A DNA stretch of 64,000 nucleotides from positions 20,468 through 84,467 of the forward strand of contig NZ_JAEPBG010000021.1 in NCBI RefSeq assembly GCF_016632335.1. Direction: 5' to 3'. Source of the DNA: Noviherbaspirillum pedocola (lineage in GTDB: Bacteria; Pseudomonadota; Gammaproteobacteria; Burkholderiales; Burkholderiaceae_D). The translations under genes were made by a program, and so were the position numbers. Positions 10,333 to 19,500 of this stretch are shown in pieces; within the stretch, counting starts at the first letter, position 1; every line of letters starts with the position of its first letter. A model generated the notes under the pieces. The model saw only the letters and a list, made by a program, of their open reading frames with translations, ran no database searches and was not told the DNA's origin.

Positions 10333-10815
10333 TTAGCTCGGCGGCTGCGGAAAGCGGATCGCCGGGCCCTGTGGCTCCACGCCCGGCGGCAGATAGGCGG
10401 GCGCCGGTTCGCCGGCCGGGCCCAGCGTGCGGATGAAACGATGCAGTGAAACCAGGTCCTCGTCGCTCATGTCGCGCAGTGCAAACCAGGGCATGGGCGG
10501 ACGCAGCTGCTTTTCCCTGGCCGCCTTCAGCCATTCCGACTCGGATACCTTCTGGAAGTACAGCCGCAGATTCGACGGATAGGTAGTGCCCCAGGGACCG
10601 TTCCAGCCAATCTGATCGCCTACCAGCCATTGCGCTTCCGGCACCTGCCCGCCCGACAGGCCATAGCCCGGCGTGTGGCAATCGTTACATCCGCCTATCT
10701 TCGCCAGGTAACGTCCGCGCTCGATCGATCCGCCGGCGGCGCCGGCATCAAGGCACAACATGGACAGCAACGCGGCCAATGCCGCCGCCCGGTTTGTTCG
10801 CATCCTCGTTCTCAT
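10333..10815 (-). CDS. Periplasmic monohaem c-type cytochrome
   Basis: 160 aa from an ATG at 10815, chosen because AGGAGG stands 5 bases upstream. A longer in-frame reading lacks such a site and has no signal-like start. Residues 1-27 form a Sec signal peptide: two Arg clusters, then AAALAALLSMLCLDAGA. The mature protein has one haem-binding CxxCH (CNDCH), about 15 residues after a typical GRYLAKIGG start. An MPWFALRDMSDEDL segment includes Met residues that could supply the distal ligand, and a Pro-rich C-terminus follows. This is the class of small cytochromes that serve as electron acceptors for periplasmic dehydrogenases. No dehydrogenase is adjacent; the aldehyde oxidoreductase of this window is about 25 kb away. 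It is convergent with the SDR. Confidence 0.88.
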   Translation of the reverse strand: MRTRMRTNRAAALAALLSMLCLDAGAAGGSIERGRYLAKIGGCNDCHTPGYGLSGGQVPEAQWLVGDQIGWNGPWGTTYPSNLRLYFQKVSESEWLKAAREKQLRPPMPWFALRDMSDEDLVSLHRFIRTLGPAGEPAPAYLPPGVEPQGPAIRFPQPPS

Positions 10816-11286
10816 CCCTTCCTCCTGTTGATTACAAAAGGCACATCCCCTTGTCCCTGCCGGAATGCTGGGCTGGAAGACAATCTTGCTTTTGACGTAG
10901 CGCAATTGGCATCAGCCCGCCGCCGATACCGTAGTTTCACTAGGGTCAGGAAAAGCGCGGCATGAAAGATTGACATGGATTGCGGTTTGTTTGAACCTTC
11001 CGGTGTTGCCTGAAATAGAAAAAAGAAGCATGAATGTTGCGCCAGCCTCCGGCGCGGCATGAACAAGCATAGAAGCATCAGTCAACCAGTACCCCGTCCC
11101 AGAAGATTTGAATGCTTGTGTCGGCCGCTCGAAAGCGATTGCGGCGTTGCAAATGCTCGTCGGGGTACCGACCCGAACGTGCTGCGCGCCTCGCCCTCGT
11201 TTCCGATCGACTCGGCACCATCCTTCACATTCCTCAAGCGGGGTACCGGGACGCAGTAGTCGGACCCACCCAACGAGGAGACAAGC
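10816..11286. other. Intergenic region between cytochrome c and the oligomer hydrolase
   Basis: This 471-bp divergent gap should hold both promoters. It is less GC-rich than its neighbours around 10970-11050. I find no reliable promoter, operator or RNA element, and the small ORFs on either strand look random. Confidence 0.4.
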
Positions 11287-13965
11287 ATGCACAAGAAGAA
11301 GGAATTGCTCGCACATCTATTTGCAGCGTCGCTGGTCAGCGCCGCGCTGTTCGGCTGCGGCGGCGGCGATGACAACAGCACGGCAGGCGGCACGAGCGGC
11401 GGAGGCACCACCCTGGCCGGCGTGGCCGCCGAGGGCCGTGCAATCGCCAAGGCCACCGTCAGCATCCGCGACGCCAACGGCACCACCCGCAGCGCCACTA
11501 CCGATGCCAACGGCAACTTCAGCTTTTCCACCGCCAATCTCACGTTCCCGCTGATGCTGAAAGTCGCGGGCAGCAATGGCACCTATTACACCCTTCTCGC
11601 CAGCGACGACGTCGGCAACAAGCGCGTCAACATCAGCAATTTCACCAATGCCATCGCGCAGCTTGCGCTCAATGCGTCGGACAACAGCGCGCTCGACGAC
11701 AGCTATGCCAAGGGCGGCTACGCCAGGATCAGCGCGGCGACGCTATCCGCCGCCGACGACGCCTTCAAGGCGCTGCTGAAAAACGAGTTCGGCACGATCG
11801 CCGGCGTCACCGATATCAGCCCGCGCTTCGTCTCCTTCACCCCGTCCAGCGACGACCAGGATGGCGATGAAGTCGATCGCATGCTGAACCTGTTTACGCC
11901 GGGCCGCGCTGCCGGCGGCGGCAACAGCTACATCTCCCTGAACGTCGTGCCCGAAGGCATACGCGACATCACCGTTACCAGCTATGACGGCACGAGCGAC
12001 GATCTGCTTACCGCGGGGCTCGGCGTCAAGGGCATTGCCGGCACCGCGCCTTTCCCCGCCACGCAAACCAGCTTCACCGCCGCCGAGCTGCGCAAGCTGG
12101 CGATCTACAACAACTATCGCGCCGTCATCGACGTCTCGACCAACAGCGGCTTCGGCACGCTTTACGGCCCGAACGTCGACAAGAACGGCGGCACCAGCAT
12201 GGGCCTGATCGCCGGCAAGGAATACATCGCCTATGTCGACGACGGCAGCGGCCGCAAGAATGTGACATTGATGGTGCAGATCCCGGCCAGCTTCGACAAG
12301 GCCAAGCCTTGCATCGTCACCGGCACCTCGTCCGGCTCGCGCGGCATCTACGGCGCCATCGGCACTTCAGGTGAATGGGGACTGAAGAACGGCTGCGCGG
12401 TGGCCTACACCGACAAGGGCAGCGGCACCGGCCTGCATACCTTCGACGACAACACCGTGAATCTGCGCGACGGCACGCGGGCCACGGCAGATGCGGCCGC
12501 CAAGAAATCGATCTTCACCGCGATCCTCAACAAGCTGTCGATCCCCAACTTCAACACGCAATACCCGAACCGCATCGCCTTCAAGCATGCATACTCGCAG
12601 CAGAACCCGGAGAAGGACTGGGGCCGCAACACACTGGATGCAGTCGCCTTCGCCTTCTATGCGCTGAACCAGGAATACGGCGGCACGCCCGGCAACAGCG
12701 GCAACAATGGGCAGAAGCAGCGCGTGATCACGCCGGCCAACACCATCGTGATGGCCTCGTCGATCTCCAACGGCGCCGGCGCGGCGCTGCTGGCCGCCGA
12801 GCAGGACAAGCTGGGGCTGATCGACGGCGTGGCCGCGAACGAGCCGCAGATCCAGCCGCGCACTTCCACCGGCTACACCGTGCAACAGAACGGGCAGGCG
12901 GTGAAGACCCAAGGCAAGCCGCTGTATGACTACTCCAGCTTCGCCGCGATCTATCAGCCCTGCATCGCCGGCACTGCCGCGCGCTGCACCAGCCTTGCGG
13001 AAAAGGGATTGCTGAACGGTGCCGACCTCACCACGCAGCAGGCCGACGCGCGTCAGCGACTGATGGATTACGGCTGGACCGCCGACAGCGATGCCTTCCA
13101 GGATGCGCTGGCCAAGGCCACGCTGACCGGCACCCAGGGCACCGCGTCCGGACCGTTCGCCACCTTCAACGCGACCACCAACTTCCTCGTCACCGCAACT
13201 TACGCGAATGCCTACGGCCGCTTCGCGCCGGACGAGAAGGTATGCGGCTTCACCTTCGCCAGCAACGACACCGCGGGCAATCCGGTGGCGCTGACGGCGG
13301 CAGTGCGCGCGTCAAGCTTCGCGAGCCAGAACGGCATCATCGGCAACCCGATCTATGAAGACTCGGTCGGCGGCGCCAAGTCCTATACCTTCGGCGTATC
13401 ACCCTCCACCAATCGCGCCGACTGGTCGCTGGATGGCATGCTGTGCCTGCGCTCGCTGGCCACTGGCGTGGACATGGTGACCGGCAAAGCACTGACCGGC
13501 GACCTGGCCAACCAGAGCCAGCGCGTGCGCGCTGGCATCGCGCAAGTGCAAGCGATCGGCAATCTGCATGGCAAGCCGGCCATCATCGTGGCTGGCCGCA
13601 GCGACCACCTGATCCCGCCGAACAATGCCGAACGCGCTTACCTCGGCCTGAATGCGACGATCGAAGGCGCGGCCAGCAAGCTGCGCTATGTCGAAGTGAC
13701 CAACGCCAACCACTTCGACACCTTCAGCACCTATGTCCCGGGCAGCATCGTGCCGCTGCATGTGTACCTGTTCCGTGCGCTGGATGCGGTGTATGCGAAC
13801 CTGCAGGGCAATGCCGGGCTGCCGCCGAGTCAGGTGGTGCGCACGGTAACGCGCGCCAGCAACGCGGAAACGATCGGCAATGCCAACCTGCCGGCGATCA
13901 GCCTGTCGCCGACGGCGGGCAATCTGATCTCGGTGAGCGGCACGACGGTGAATGTGCCGAACTGA
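11287..13965 (+). CDS. D-(-)-3-hydroxybutyrate oligomer hydrolase-like lipoprotein
   Basis: 892 aa. The family (3HBOH) cleaves soluble 3-hydroxybutyrate oligomers released from polyhydroxybutyrate. Recognisable family text: YNNYRAVIDVSTNSGFGTLYGPN, CIVTGTSSGSRGIYGAIG, CAVAYTDKGSG, and the nucleophile region MASSISNGAGAA, where Ser494 is the candidate catalytic serine. A late NANHFDTF supplies a likely catalytic His, and GRSDHLIPPNNAERAY precedes it. The N-terminus is a lipoprotein signal with lipobox-like ALFGC followed by a Gly/Asp-rich tether. A small Ig-like/carboxypeptidase-regulatory-type domain (about 45-100) precedes the hydrolase part. That makes it longer than the roughly 690-740-aa enzymes I know. 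It is probably anchored to the outer membrane or periplasmic face. A GGAG-containing site (CGAGGAGACAAGC) precedes the ATG. A rho-independent terminator follows the gene. Confidence 0.88.
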   Translation: MHKKKELLAHLFAASLVSAALFGCGGGDDNSTAGGTSGGGTTLAGVAAEGRAIAKATVSIRDANGTTRSATTDANGNFSFSTANLTFPLMLKVAGSNGTYYTLLASDDVGNKRVNISNFTNAIAQLALNASDNSALDDSYAKGGYARISAATLSAADDAFKALLKNEFGTIAGVTDISPRFVSFTPSSDDQDGDEVDRMLNLFTPGRAAGGGNSYISLNVVPEGIRDITVTSYDGTSDDLLTAGLGVKGIAGTAPFPATQTSFTAAELRKLAIYNNYRAVIDVSTNSGFGTLYGPNVDKNGGTSMGLIAGKEYIAYVDDGSGRKNVTLMVQIPASFDKAKPCIVTGTSSGSRGIYGAIGTSGEWGLKNGCAVAYTDKGSGTGLHTFDDNTVNLRDGTRATADAAAKKSIFTAILNKLSIPNFNTQYPNRIAFKHAYSQQNPEKDWGRNTLDAVAFAFYALNQEYGGTPGNSGNNGQKQRVITPANTIVMASSISNGAGAALLAAEQDKLGLIDGVAANEPQIQPRTSTGYTVQQNGQAVKTQGKPLYDYSSFAAIYQPCIAGTAARCTSLAEKGLLNGADLTTQQADARQRLMDYGWTADSDAFQDALAKATLTGTQGTASGPFATFNATTNFLVTATYANAYGRFAPDEKVCGFTFASNDTAGNPVALTAAVRASSFASQNGIIGNPIYEDSVGGAKSYTFGVSPSTNRADWSLDGMLCLRSLATGVDMVTGKALTGDLANQSQRVRAGIAQVQAIGNLHGKPAIIVAGRSDHLIPPNNAERAYLGLNATIEGAASKLRYVEVTNANHFDTFSTYVPGSIVPLHVYLFRALDAVYANLQGNAGLPPSQVVRTVTRASNAETIGNANLPAISLSPTAGNLISVSGTTVNVPN

Positions 13966-14000
13966 TCAAGCGGGTTGATTGGTACGGAAGGAGCTGAGAG

Positions 14001-14028
14001 CCCGGCACCGTGAGGTGTCGGGTTTTTT
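14001..14028 (+). terminator. Rho-independent terminator of the oligomer hydrolase gene
   Basis: The arms CCCGGCACC (14001-14009) and GGTGTCGGG (14014-14022) pair over 9 bp with one G-T wobble. The loop is GTGA, and six T follow at 14023-14028. It lies 36 bp after the stop codon of the hydrolase. Confidence 0.9.
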
Positions 14029-14336
14029 CTTATGGGGTGTCGAGTGTGTATGGTGCGTGGTGGTGACGTGCGGAATGCCGGAGCGGCGCTCGGGTTTCTC
14101 ATTGGCGGAGCTGGAGATGGTGCCGAGGGTAGCGGTCTTGCTGAGCTGGCCGCCAGAGGCATATCGTCGCGCGCAATGATGTCGCCGCATTGCGACGAGG
14201 CAGTTCCCCGCTTATTTGGCATAGGGTTTAGTGATGCAGACAAGTTCATGGCGTAGCTTGTCGAGCAGACCATCAACGTGACCGCGATAGGTAGTGTCGT
14301 TGTCGTTGCAATTGTCGAGCGGCGGCGTGTGCGCCA
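14029..14336. other. Intergenic stretch before the Rhs remnant
   Basis: 308 bp between the terminator and the decayed Rhs segment. The short reading frames here have no recognisable content. It may be further decayed toxin-island DNA, since the base composition is mixed, but I cannot align it to the Rhs gene by eye. Confidence 0.35.
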
Positions 14337-14595
14337 TTAAGCGTCGCTGATGCGGTTTTTGTTGAGATCGCAGGCAATGCTGCGGCCCTGCCGGCCGAGC
14401 ATGGCTTGCATGTCGGTGGCGATGCGACGGCGGTTGCCATTGGCGTCATAGCCGATGGTGATGCGCACCAACCCGGCCGCGGTATCGGTGACCTCCGTCA
14501 GCCGGCCATTGCTGTCATTGCGCAGCTGGTTGTTCTGCAACACTTTTCGATTCTGCGTGGCGTGTTCGACGAGGAATTGCTCAGCGCATCAGCGA
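14337..14595 (-). pseudogene. Decayed Rhs/YD-repeat core fragment
   Basis: At DNA level this segment aligns with 18818-19160 of the large Rhs gene on the same strand. TTGTTCTGCA, CCGGCCGCGGT and GTCATAGCC blocks are shared in the same order, and the translated text VLQNNQLRNDSNGRL parallels [15 protein letters not shown]. About 86 bases corresponding to 18881-18966 are missing. A one-base deletion near 14566-14575 shifts the frame: upstream reads DALSN in one frame, downstream EHATQN in another. The 68-aa open remainder (start about 14543) has no proper start and ends at a TAA at 14337. This is the footprint expected of an old displaced Rhs cassette: a core segment kept by recombination and no longer expressed. 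Confidence 0.85.
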
Positions 14596-14771
14596 GAGGA
14601 ACTAAGAAATAAGCCAAAAAGCAGAGGCCTAGTGCAACAAATACGATAGTGCCGCGTATCTATCGTGTTACGGCCGCCGCTTCATGGCTGTTGCGGCTTG
14701 CAAAGGCACGCTAATACTGCGGTGAATTGCATTTTGTTTTGGAGAGCATTTTTCCTTTTTCTCGCCAAGCC

Positions 14772-15326
14772 ATGAACAGCAAGCACACCCGAGCTAGCAA
14801 AATTTTGAGCTACGTCCTGCGCCACCGACCGGACGCCATCGGCATCTCACTCGACTGCCAAGGGTGGACCGATATCGCATCGCTGATTGCCGCCGCCAGC
14901 AAGGCAGGCAAACATCTCGACCGGAAGCTGATCGAGACCATAGTCGCAACAAACGAAAAGAGGCGCTTCGCCATTTCCGAGGATGGGCTTCGCATACGTG
15001 CTGTGCAGGGGCATTCGACCGACCGCGTAGATATCCGCTACGTGGAAAAGGTGCCGCCTGAGTTTCTTTATCACGGTACCGCGACTCGCTTTCTGGATTT
15101 GATCTTCAAGGAAGGCCTGCGACCTGGGTCACGTCAGTATGTGCATCTGTCGCGGGATACGCAGACTGCTATTGCTGTTGGCCGACGCCATGGCAAACCG
15201 GTGGTGTTGTCCATCGCAGCCGTCGCCATGCACCAACAGGACTACAAGTTTTATCAGGCAGAGAACGGAGTGTGGCTCACACCAACCGTGCCACCTACAT
15301 TTCTGCTGACACTCCGGGACGGTTGA
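14772..15326 (+). CDS. kptA: RNA 2'-phosphotransferase (Tpt1/KptA family)
   Basis: 184 aa. The family removes an internal RNA 2'-phosphate with NAD+, via ADP-ribosylation of the phosphate. In yeast it finishes tRNA splicing; in bacteria its natural substrate is unknown. Family signature is strong: [12 protein letters not shown] at the start with Arg17-His18, an Arg in [25 protein letters not shown], and VHLSRD supplying the fourth residue of the known Arg-His-Arg-Arg catalytic set. VLSIAAVAM and the final TPTVPPTFL are also family-typical. I start at the ATG at 14772 because it matches the N-terminus of other members; an upstream TTG at 14727 would add 15 unrelated residues. No good ribosome-binding site is visible. 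It lies between the Rhs remnant and the SUKH immunity gene and points against both. Its GC is lower than that of the flanking metabolic genes, which suggests acquisition with the island. Confidence 0.93.
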   Translation: MNSKHTRASKILSYVLRHRPDAIGISLDCQGWTDIASLIAAASKAGKHLDRKLIETIVATNEKRRFAISEDGLRIRAVQGHSTDRVDIRYVEKVPPEFLYHGTATRFLDLIFKEGLRPGSRQYVHLSRDTQTAIAVGRRHGKPVVLSIAAVAMHQQDYKFYQAENGVWLTPTVPPTFLLTLRDG

Positions 15327-15348
15327 GCATCCTTCGCGTGCCTGAGAT

Positions 15349-15771
15349 TCACCCATCGCGTTGAGTTCGATCCTCAGCGTAGAGTGCTACCAACTCGCTA
15401 TTACGCGCCCACTCCAGCCAAGCATCGAAGTTAGGAAGCTCTTCGAGCACTTGGCCAGTCTCACGCCACTCATTATCTACAAGCGTTTGTGCCCATGGAT
15501 TCAGAACCACCACCTTCGGATTGTCCCCGGTACCTGCGATGAAGCAGGCAATCATGTCTTCATGCCACGCCTGCGCAAACTTCACTAAGGGCAGTCCGTA
15601 TTGTGCTGAGCATCGTGCGTTAGATTCGGGATCAGCTGTAATACCCCACGGCTCCAATTCATTCCCAGCCGTTGGGTGCGCTAGTAAATACGCATCGAAA
15701 CTTGTCGGATAAATGAAATTGTCCGGCAGTTCCTGATGCTCAAGCTTTGATCTAATTTGCTCAATTTTCAT
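15349..15771 (-). CDS. SMI1/KNR4 (SUKH) family protein, probable immunity protein
   Basis: 140 aa, soluble, acidic. The pattern is that of the SUKH superfamily: an N-terminal helix-proline start (LEHQELPDNFIYPTSFD), a central WHEDMIACFIAGTGDNPKVVVLNPWA strand pair, and a C-terminal helix FDAWLEWARN. SUKH proteins are the commonest immunity proteins of bacterial polymorphic toxins, many of them nucleases. The position supports this: it starts 12 bp after the putative toxin ORF on the same strand, with GGTGA 6 bases before the ATG. It should bind and neutralise the toxin tip in the cytoplasm. The partner is inferred from gene order only. Confidence 0.8.
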   Translation of the reverse strand: MKIEQIRSKLEHQELPDNFIYPTSFDAYLLAHPTAGNELEPWGITADPESNARCSAQYGLPLVKFAQAWHEDMIACFIAGTGDNPKVVVLNPWAQTLVDNEWRETGQVLEELPNFDAWLEWARNSELVALYAEDRTQRDG

Positions 15772-15783
15772 CTTTGTTCACCT

Positions 15784-16533
15784 TTAACGCCGACGTGTAG
15801 GAGGCGCCAGATAAGGTCGATAGAACGGATCCGAAGGAGCATTCTTCACCAAGGGCACTACTGGGCTACCTTGACGGAATGTCTCTCTGAACTCGGGGCC
15901 TTGCTTGAAGATGCGAACGGCCGCAGCATCGGCCCAAGTCTGGGGAACATATCCTTTCCAGCTAAACCGCTCCACGGTCCGCGCATCTGGCAATGGATCA
16001 TTGCCAGCACGAATTATTACTTTTACATTTTCTGCTTCGTACAGATACGAAGCAGTCAACCTCCGGTTATCCAGGCTCGTAAGCCGTCCATCTGGCATCA
16101 GCACTACGTCCATCGCCGGCAGATTTTCAGGGGAGACCTGAACTGTACGGCCGGTTGTGTCTAGTGTATTGATCTTGTCGCTGGAATTGTAATTCACCCA
16201 TTCCTGAGTAAATCGTACCTGACGCGGGTTGATAAACATTTCACGCCCGCTAGCAACCGACTTAATACTCCAGTTCGCATCAAGCTCGACGATTCCTTGC
16301 TTGCGTAACGCCTCAAGGTTATCGATAGTGCGGAATCGTTCTAGCTGAGCTGGAGAGTAGTCATCAACGAGCTGCCCTCCATTGACCCAAGCCTTGGGCA
16401 CCTCCGGCACATTTCGCCCATTTTGCCCAAGGCGATTGCTGATTTCCTCAATTTCCTGCTTGATTCGATAACGTTCGTACGCTGCACTAATACCGTTATA
16501 CTCGCCCGTCAACCCTGGTCCCAACAGCCCCAT
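15784..16533 (-). CDS. Putative C-terminal toxin domain of the Rhs protein, out of frame with it (ParB-like)
   Basis: 249 codons, overlapping the last 25 bases of the Rhs gene in the -1 frame. Its first residues, [15 protein letters not shown], read like the natural continuation of the Rhs tail ...ADPW-G. It lacks its own ribosome-binding site: none is visible before the ATG at 16533. The core RFTQEWVN followed by a segment with MPDGRLTSLDNRRLTAS and a conserved-looking VKVIIRAG strand resembles the ParB/sulfiredoxin-like nuclease toxins of Rhs and CdiA tips, in which xDGxLxTLDNRRL is the hallmark. A Trp-rich, basic tail ends in RRR. I infer a nucleic-acid-cleaving toxin. GC is clearly lower here (24 of 60 bases at 16441-16500), typical of exchangeable tips. 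It is either the expressed product of a frameshift, a pseudogenised tip, or a sequencing-error artefact. Confidence 0.7.
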   Translation of the reverse strand: MGLLGPGLTGEYNGISAAYERYRIKQEIEEISNRLGQNGRNVPEVPKAWVNGGQLVDDYSPAQLERFRTIDNLEALRKQGIVELDANWSIKSVASGREMFINPRQVRFTQEWVNYNSSDKINTLDTTGRTVQVSPENLPAMDVVLMPDGRLTSLDNRRLTASYLYEAENVKVIIRAGNDPLPDARTVERFSWKGYVPQTWADAAAVRIFKQGPEFRETFRQGSPVVPLVKNAPSDPFYRPYLAPPTRRR

Positions 16534-19500
16534 GGATCGGCAATCAGTTGAGCCGCTGCATCACCACGAGAATTCTTAACCATCTCCAAAGGCTGCCCAG
16601 GCCTCACAGGTCCTCTTGCATTTCCGCCACCAGTGAGCACCATGCCAAAGTCACCATCATTGGGACTGTACGGTTCATTCGCGGATGGAATACCTTGTTG
16701 AGTCAAGCGCATTCGAACCGACCTACCAGCATCCCAATAATCAGACTCGCTTATTCCTCCATCCGATGAGGATGCCGATGGATCATTAACATTATCTAAG
16801 CTGTTCGCCGCCTGATGAATGCTTGCATCTGTCCGATTAACCCATTCGGCGTAGGCACTATCCGTCAATTGCAGGCCCGTTCTGCCGCCCAGCTTCAGGC
16901 CAGTGCTGTCCCGCATACCATAAGCCAAACTGTACGCGTTGCGTTCCGCAGGGCCGCCACTCAAAGCCGCGGAAATTGCCGCATCGCGCGCGTCCTCCTG
17001 CTTCTGCAGCTCCAATTCGTTCTGGCTAGGGCCGCCGATGCTATCCACCCAGCTGCTCCCCAGCGCATTCCCAAATGCATCCATCGCCGCCTGCTGCACC
17101 GTCACCCGCCCACCTCCGGCCAGCGACGCCGCCGCGCCTGCCGCAAAGCTGCGGATCGTGCCCTTCACCAGCTGTTCTCCGAAGCTCGCATCCGCAAAGT
17201 CCGCCGCATGCATGCCGAGCGCATCGGCAACCGCGAAGCTCGCGGCCGCGCCCACGCCCACGCCAGCGGCCGCGACATTGGTCCAGCTGAAGTGGTCCTG
17301 CAAGCCCGTCACCACGCCTACGCCCTGCGTAATCGCGTTGGCTAGCACGGCACGGCTGACGCTTCCCACGAAGGTCTGTTCGGCAAGCCAGCCCTGCGCC
17401 GCCGCACCGACACCCGAGGTGATGCCAGCGCTCAAGCCGCTCAGCGTTACGCCGCTCCAGTTGATGTCCTTTTGAATGCCCAGCGCCACGGCCAGGCCCT
17501 GGCTGACGATAGATCCGACCACGCCGCCCACGACGGCGGACACTACCTCGACGACTGCACCGGCGCCCGTCAGAGCCCCGCCGGTGAGCGCGGCAGTGCT
17601 TATTGAGGCCAGACTCGTGCCGCCTGCCGCGGTGCCGGTCGCGCCCAGCGCGGATGCCGTCGCGCCCGCGGTATAGATCGTCACCACCACCGCCACCACG
17701 ATGACGAGGATCTGCAATATCCCGCAGCCATCATCCGACGGCGGCAGGGTCGGCGTGGTGTCGCCGATCACCTTGCTCGGGTCGTAGGGCTTGAAGCTGT
17801 CGGCGCGGTCGTAGGTCGTGCCGGTGATCGAGGGCAGGTCCAGCTTGCGTCCGACCACGAGCGGGTGGTCCGCATCCACGCCATTGGCCATGGCGATCTG
17901 GTACCAGTACGCTGCGTCGCCATAATGCTGCCTGGCGATCGATTGCAGCGTGTCCCCGCTCGCGACAATGTAGGCGCCCGGCGCACTACCCGGGTGCGTC
18001 GCATTGACCGGCTGGTAGGTGAAGTTCAGATCCCGAATCGTCGCGAACTGCGGATGGTTGTCGTCGTCCTTGCCGTCATACGGGTTCACGCCATCGCCAT
18101 AGCGGCCCAGCACCTCGCCGCGCGCGATGAGCTGCCGCAGCGTATGCCCGTTCTGCCGGATCAGCAGCGCGCGGCCCTGCGCATCGTTGAGATAGCTGCG
18201 GTTGTTCGCGCCCTCGGCATCGTCGGTGATGCCGATCAGGTCGCCGTTGACGTCGTATTGCTGGTGGCTGTTGCCATCGTCGTTGACAGTGCTGCTGCCA
18301 TGGGTATCAGTGATGACATCGCTCTCGTACTGGCCATAGCGGTTGACGAAGGTGTTGGTGTAGCCATCGTCGCTGTAGCCATGGACCTGGTAACGCTGCA
18401 CATTGCCGAGCGCATCGTAGGCATGAGGGTCGCTGTAATCCATGTCATAGTCGCGACCGCCGTCCAGGTGCTGCACCTGCAGATAGACCATGCGACCGTT
18501 GTCGTCATAGGTATAGACGCTGCGCCGCTCGGGCAGGCGGTCGGCCTCGGGCAGGGCGCTGTTGAGCTGCTTGACGGCGTCTTCATCGACGTCGCCGCCG
18601 TCTTCGACGCTGAGGCGACCGGCGTCGTCGTAGCGTCGCTGCTGCACCAGCTTGCCGTCGCGCCACGAAGTGATCAGGCGGTTCTGCGCATCGTAGGCAT
18701 AGGTGGCGGTGGTGTCGCCGCTGCCGATCGCGAAGCGTCCCCTGAGCAGGCCGAATGCGAAGCCATCGCCATCGTTGCCGGCTGTGGACGCATCGCTCAG
18801 GGTCGCGCCCTGCCAGGTATCGCTGACGCGGTTGCCGTTGAGATCGTAGGCGATGCGGTGACCATGCGCGCCGAGCGTGCCTTGCGCATCCCGCGCGTTG
18901 ACCAGCGTCTGCCGGTTCATCGCGTCATAGCCATACCAGCCGTCGATGTGCTGGCTCGCATTGCCAGCGGCGATGTCGGTGACGACATGGACGCGATTGC
19001 CGACGGCGTCATAGCCGATCGCAATGCTAACCATGCCGGCCGCGGTGTCGACGATGTGCGTGAGCCGGCCAGCGCTGTCATAGCGCAGGCGGTTGTTCTG
19101 CAGCACTTCACCGTTCTGTGTGGTGCGTTCGGCGAGATGATTGCCCAGCGCATCGACGCGGTACTCGGTGAGCTTCCCGGTGGCCTGGTCGTCGATCCGA
19201 ATCTGGCGCCCGGCGAGGTCGTAGCCATAGACGAGGTGCTGGCCGCGGCTGTTGCTTTGCTCGACGAGCTGGCGCGCCGCGTCGTAGCGATACGCATAGC
19301 GCGCGCCGCCAATGTCCGTATGCGACTGCAGCAGGCCGAAGTCGTCATAAGTCCAGGTCGCAGTGCGGCCGAGCGCGTCGGTGATGGCGGTCTGGCGGTT
19401 GTGCGCATCGAACGCGTACCGGGTTTGCTGGCCCATCGGCTGGATGACGGCGACGACATTGCCACGCAAGTCGTAGCGGTAGCGCAGGGTTTCATGCGCG

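Noticed and set aside
13830..14276. 148-codon minus-strand ORF after the oligomer hydrolase
   Set aside because: It runs through the terminator hairpin and into the hydrolase gene on the opposite strand; low-complexity Ser/Pro/Arg content, no ribosome-binding site.
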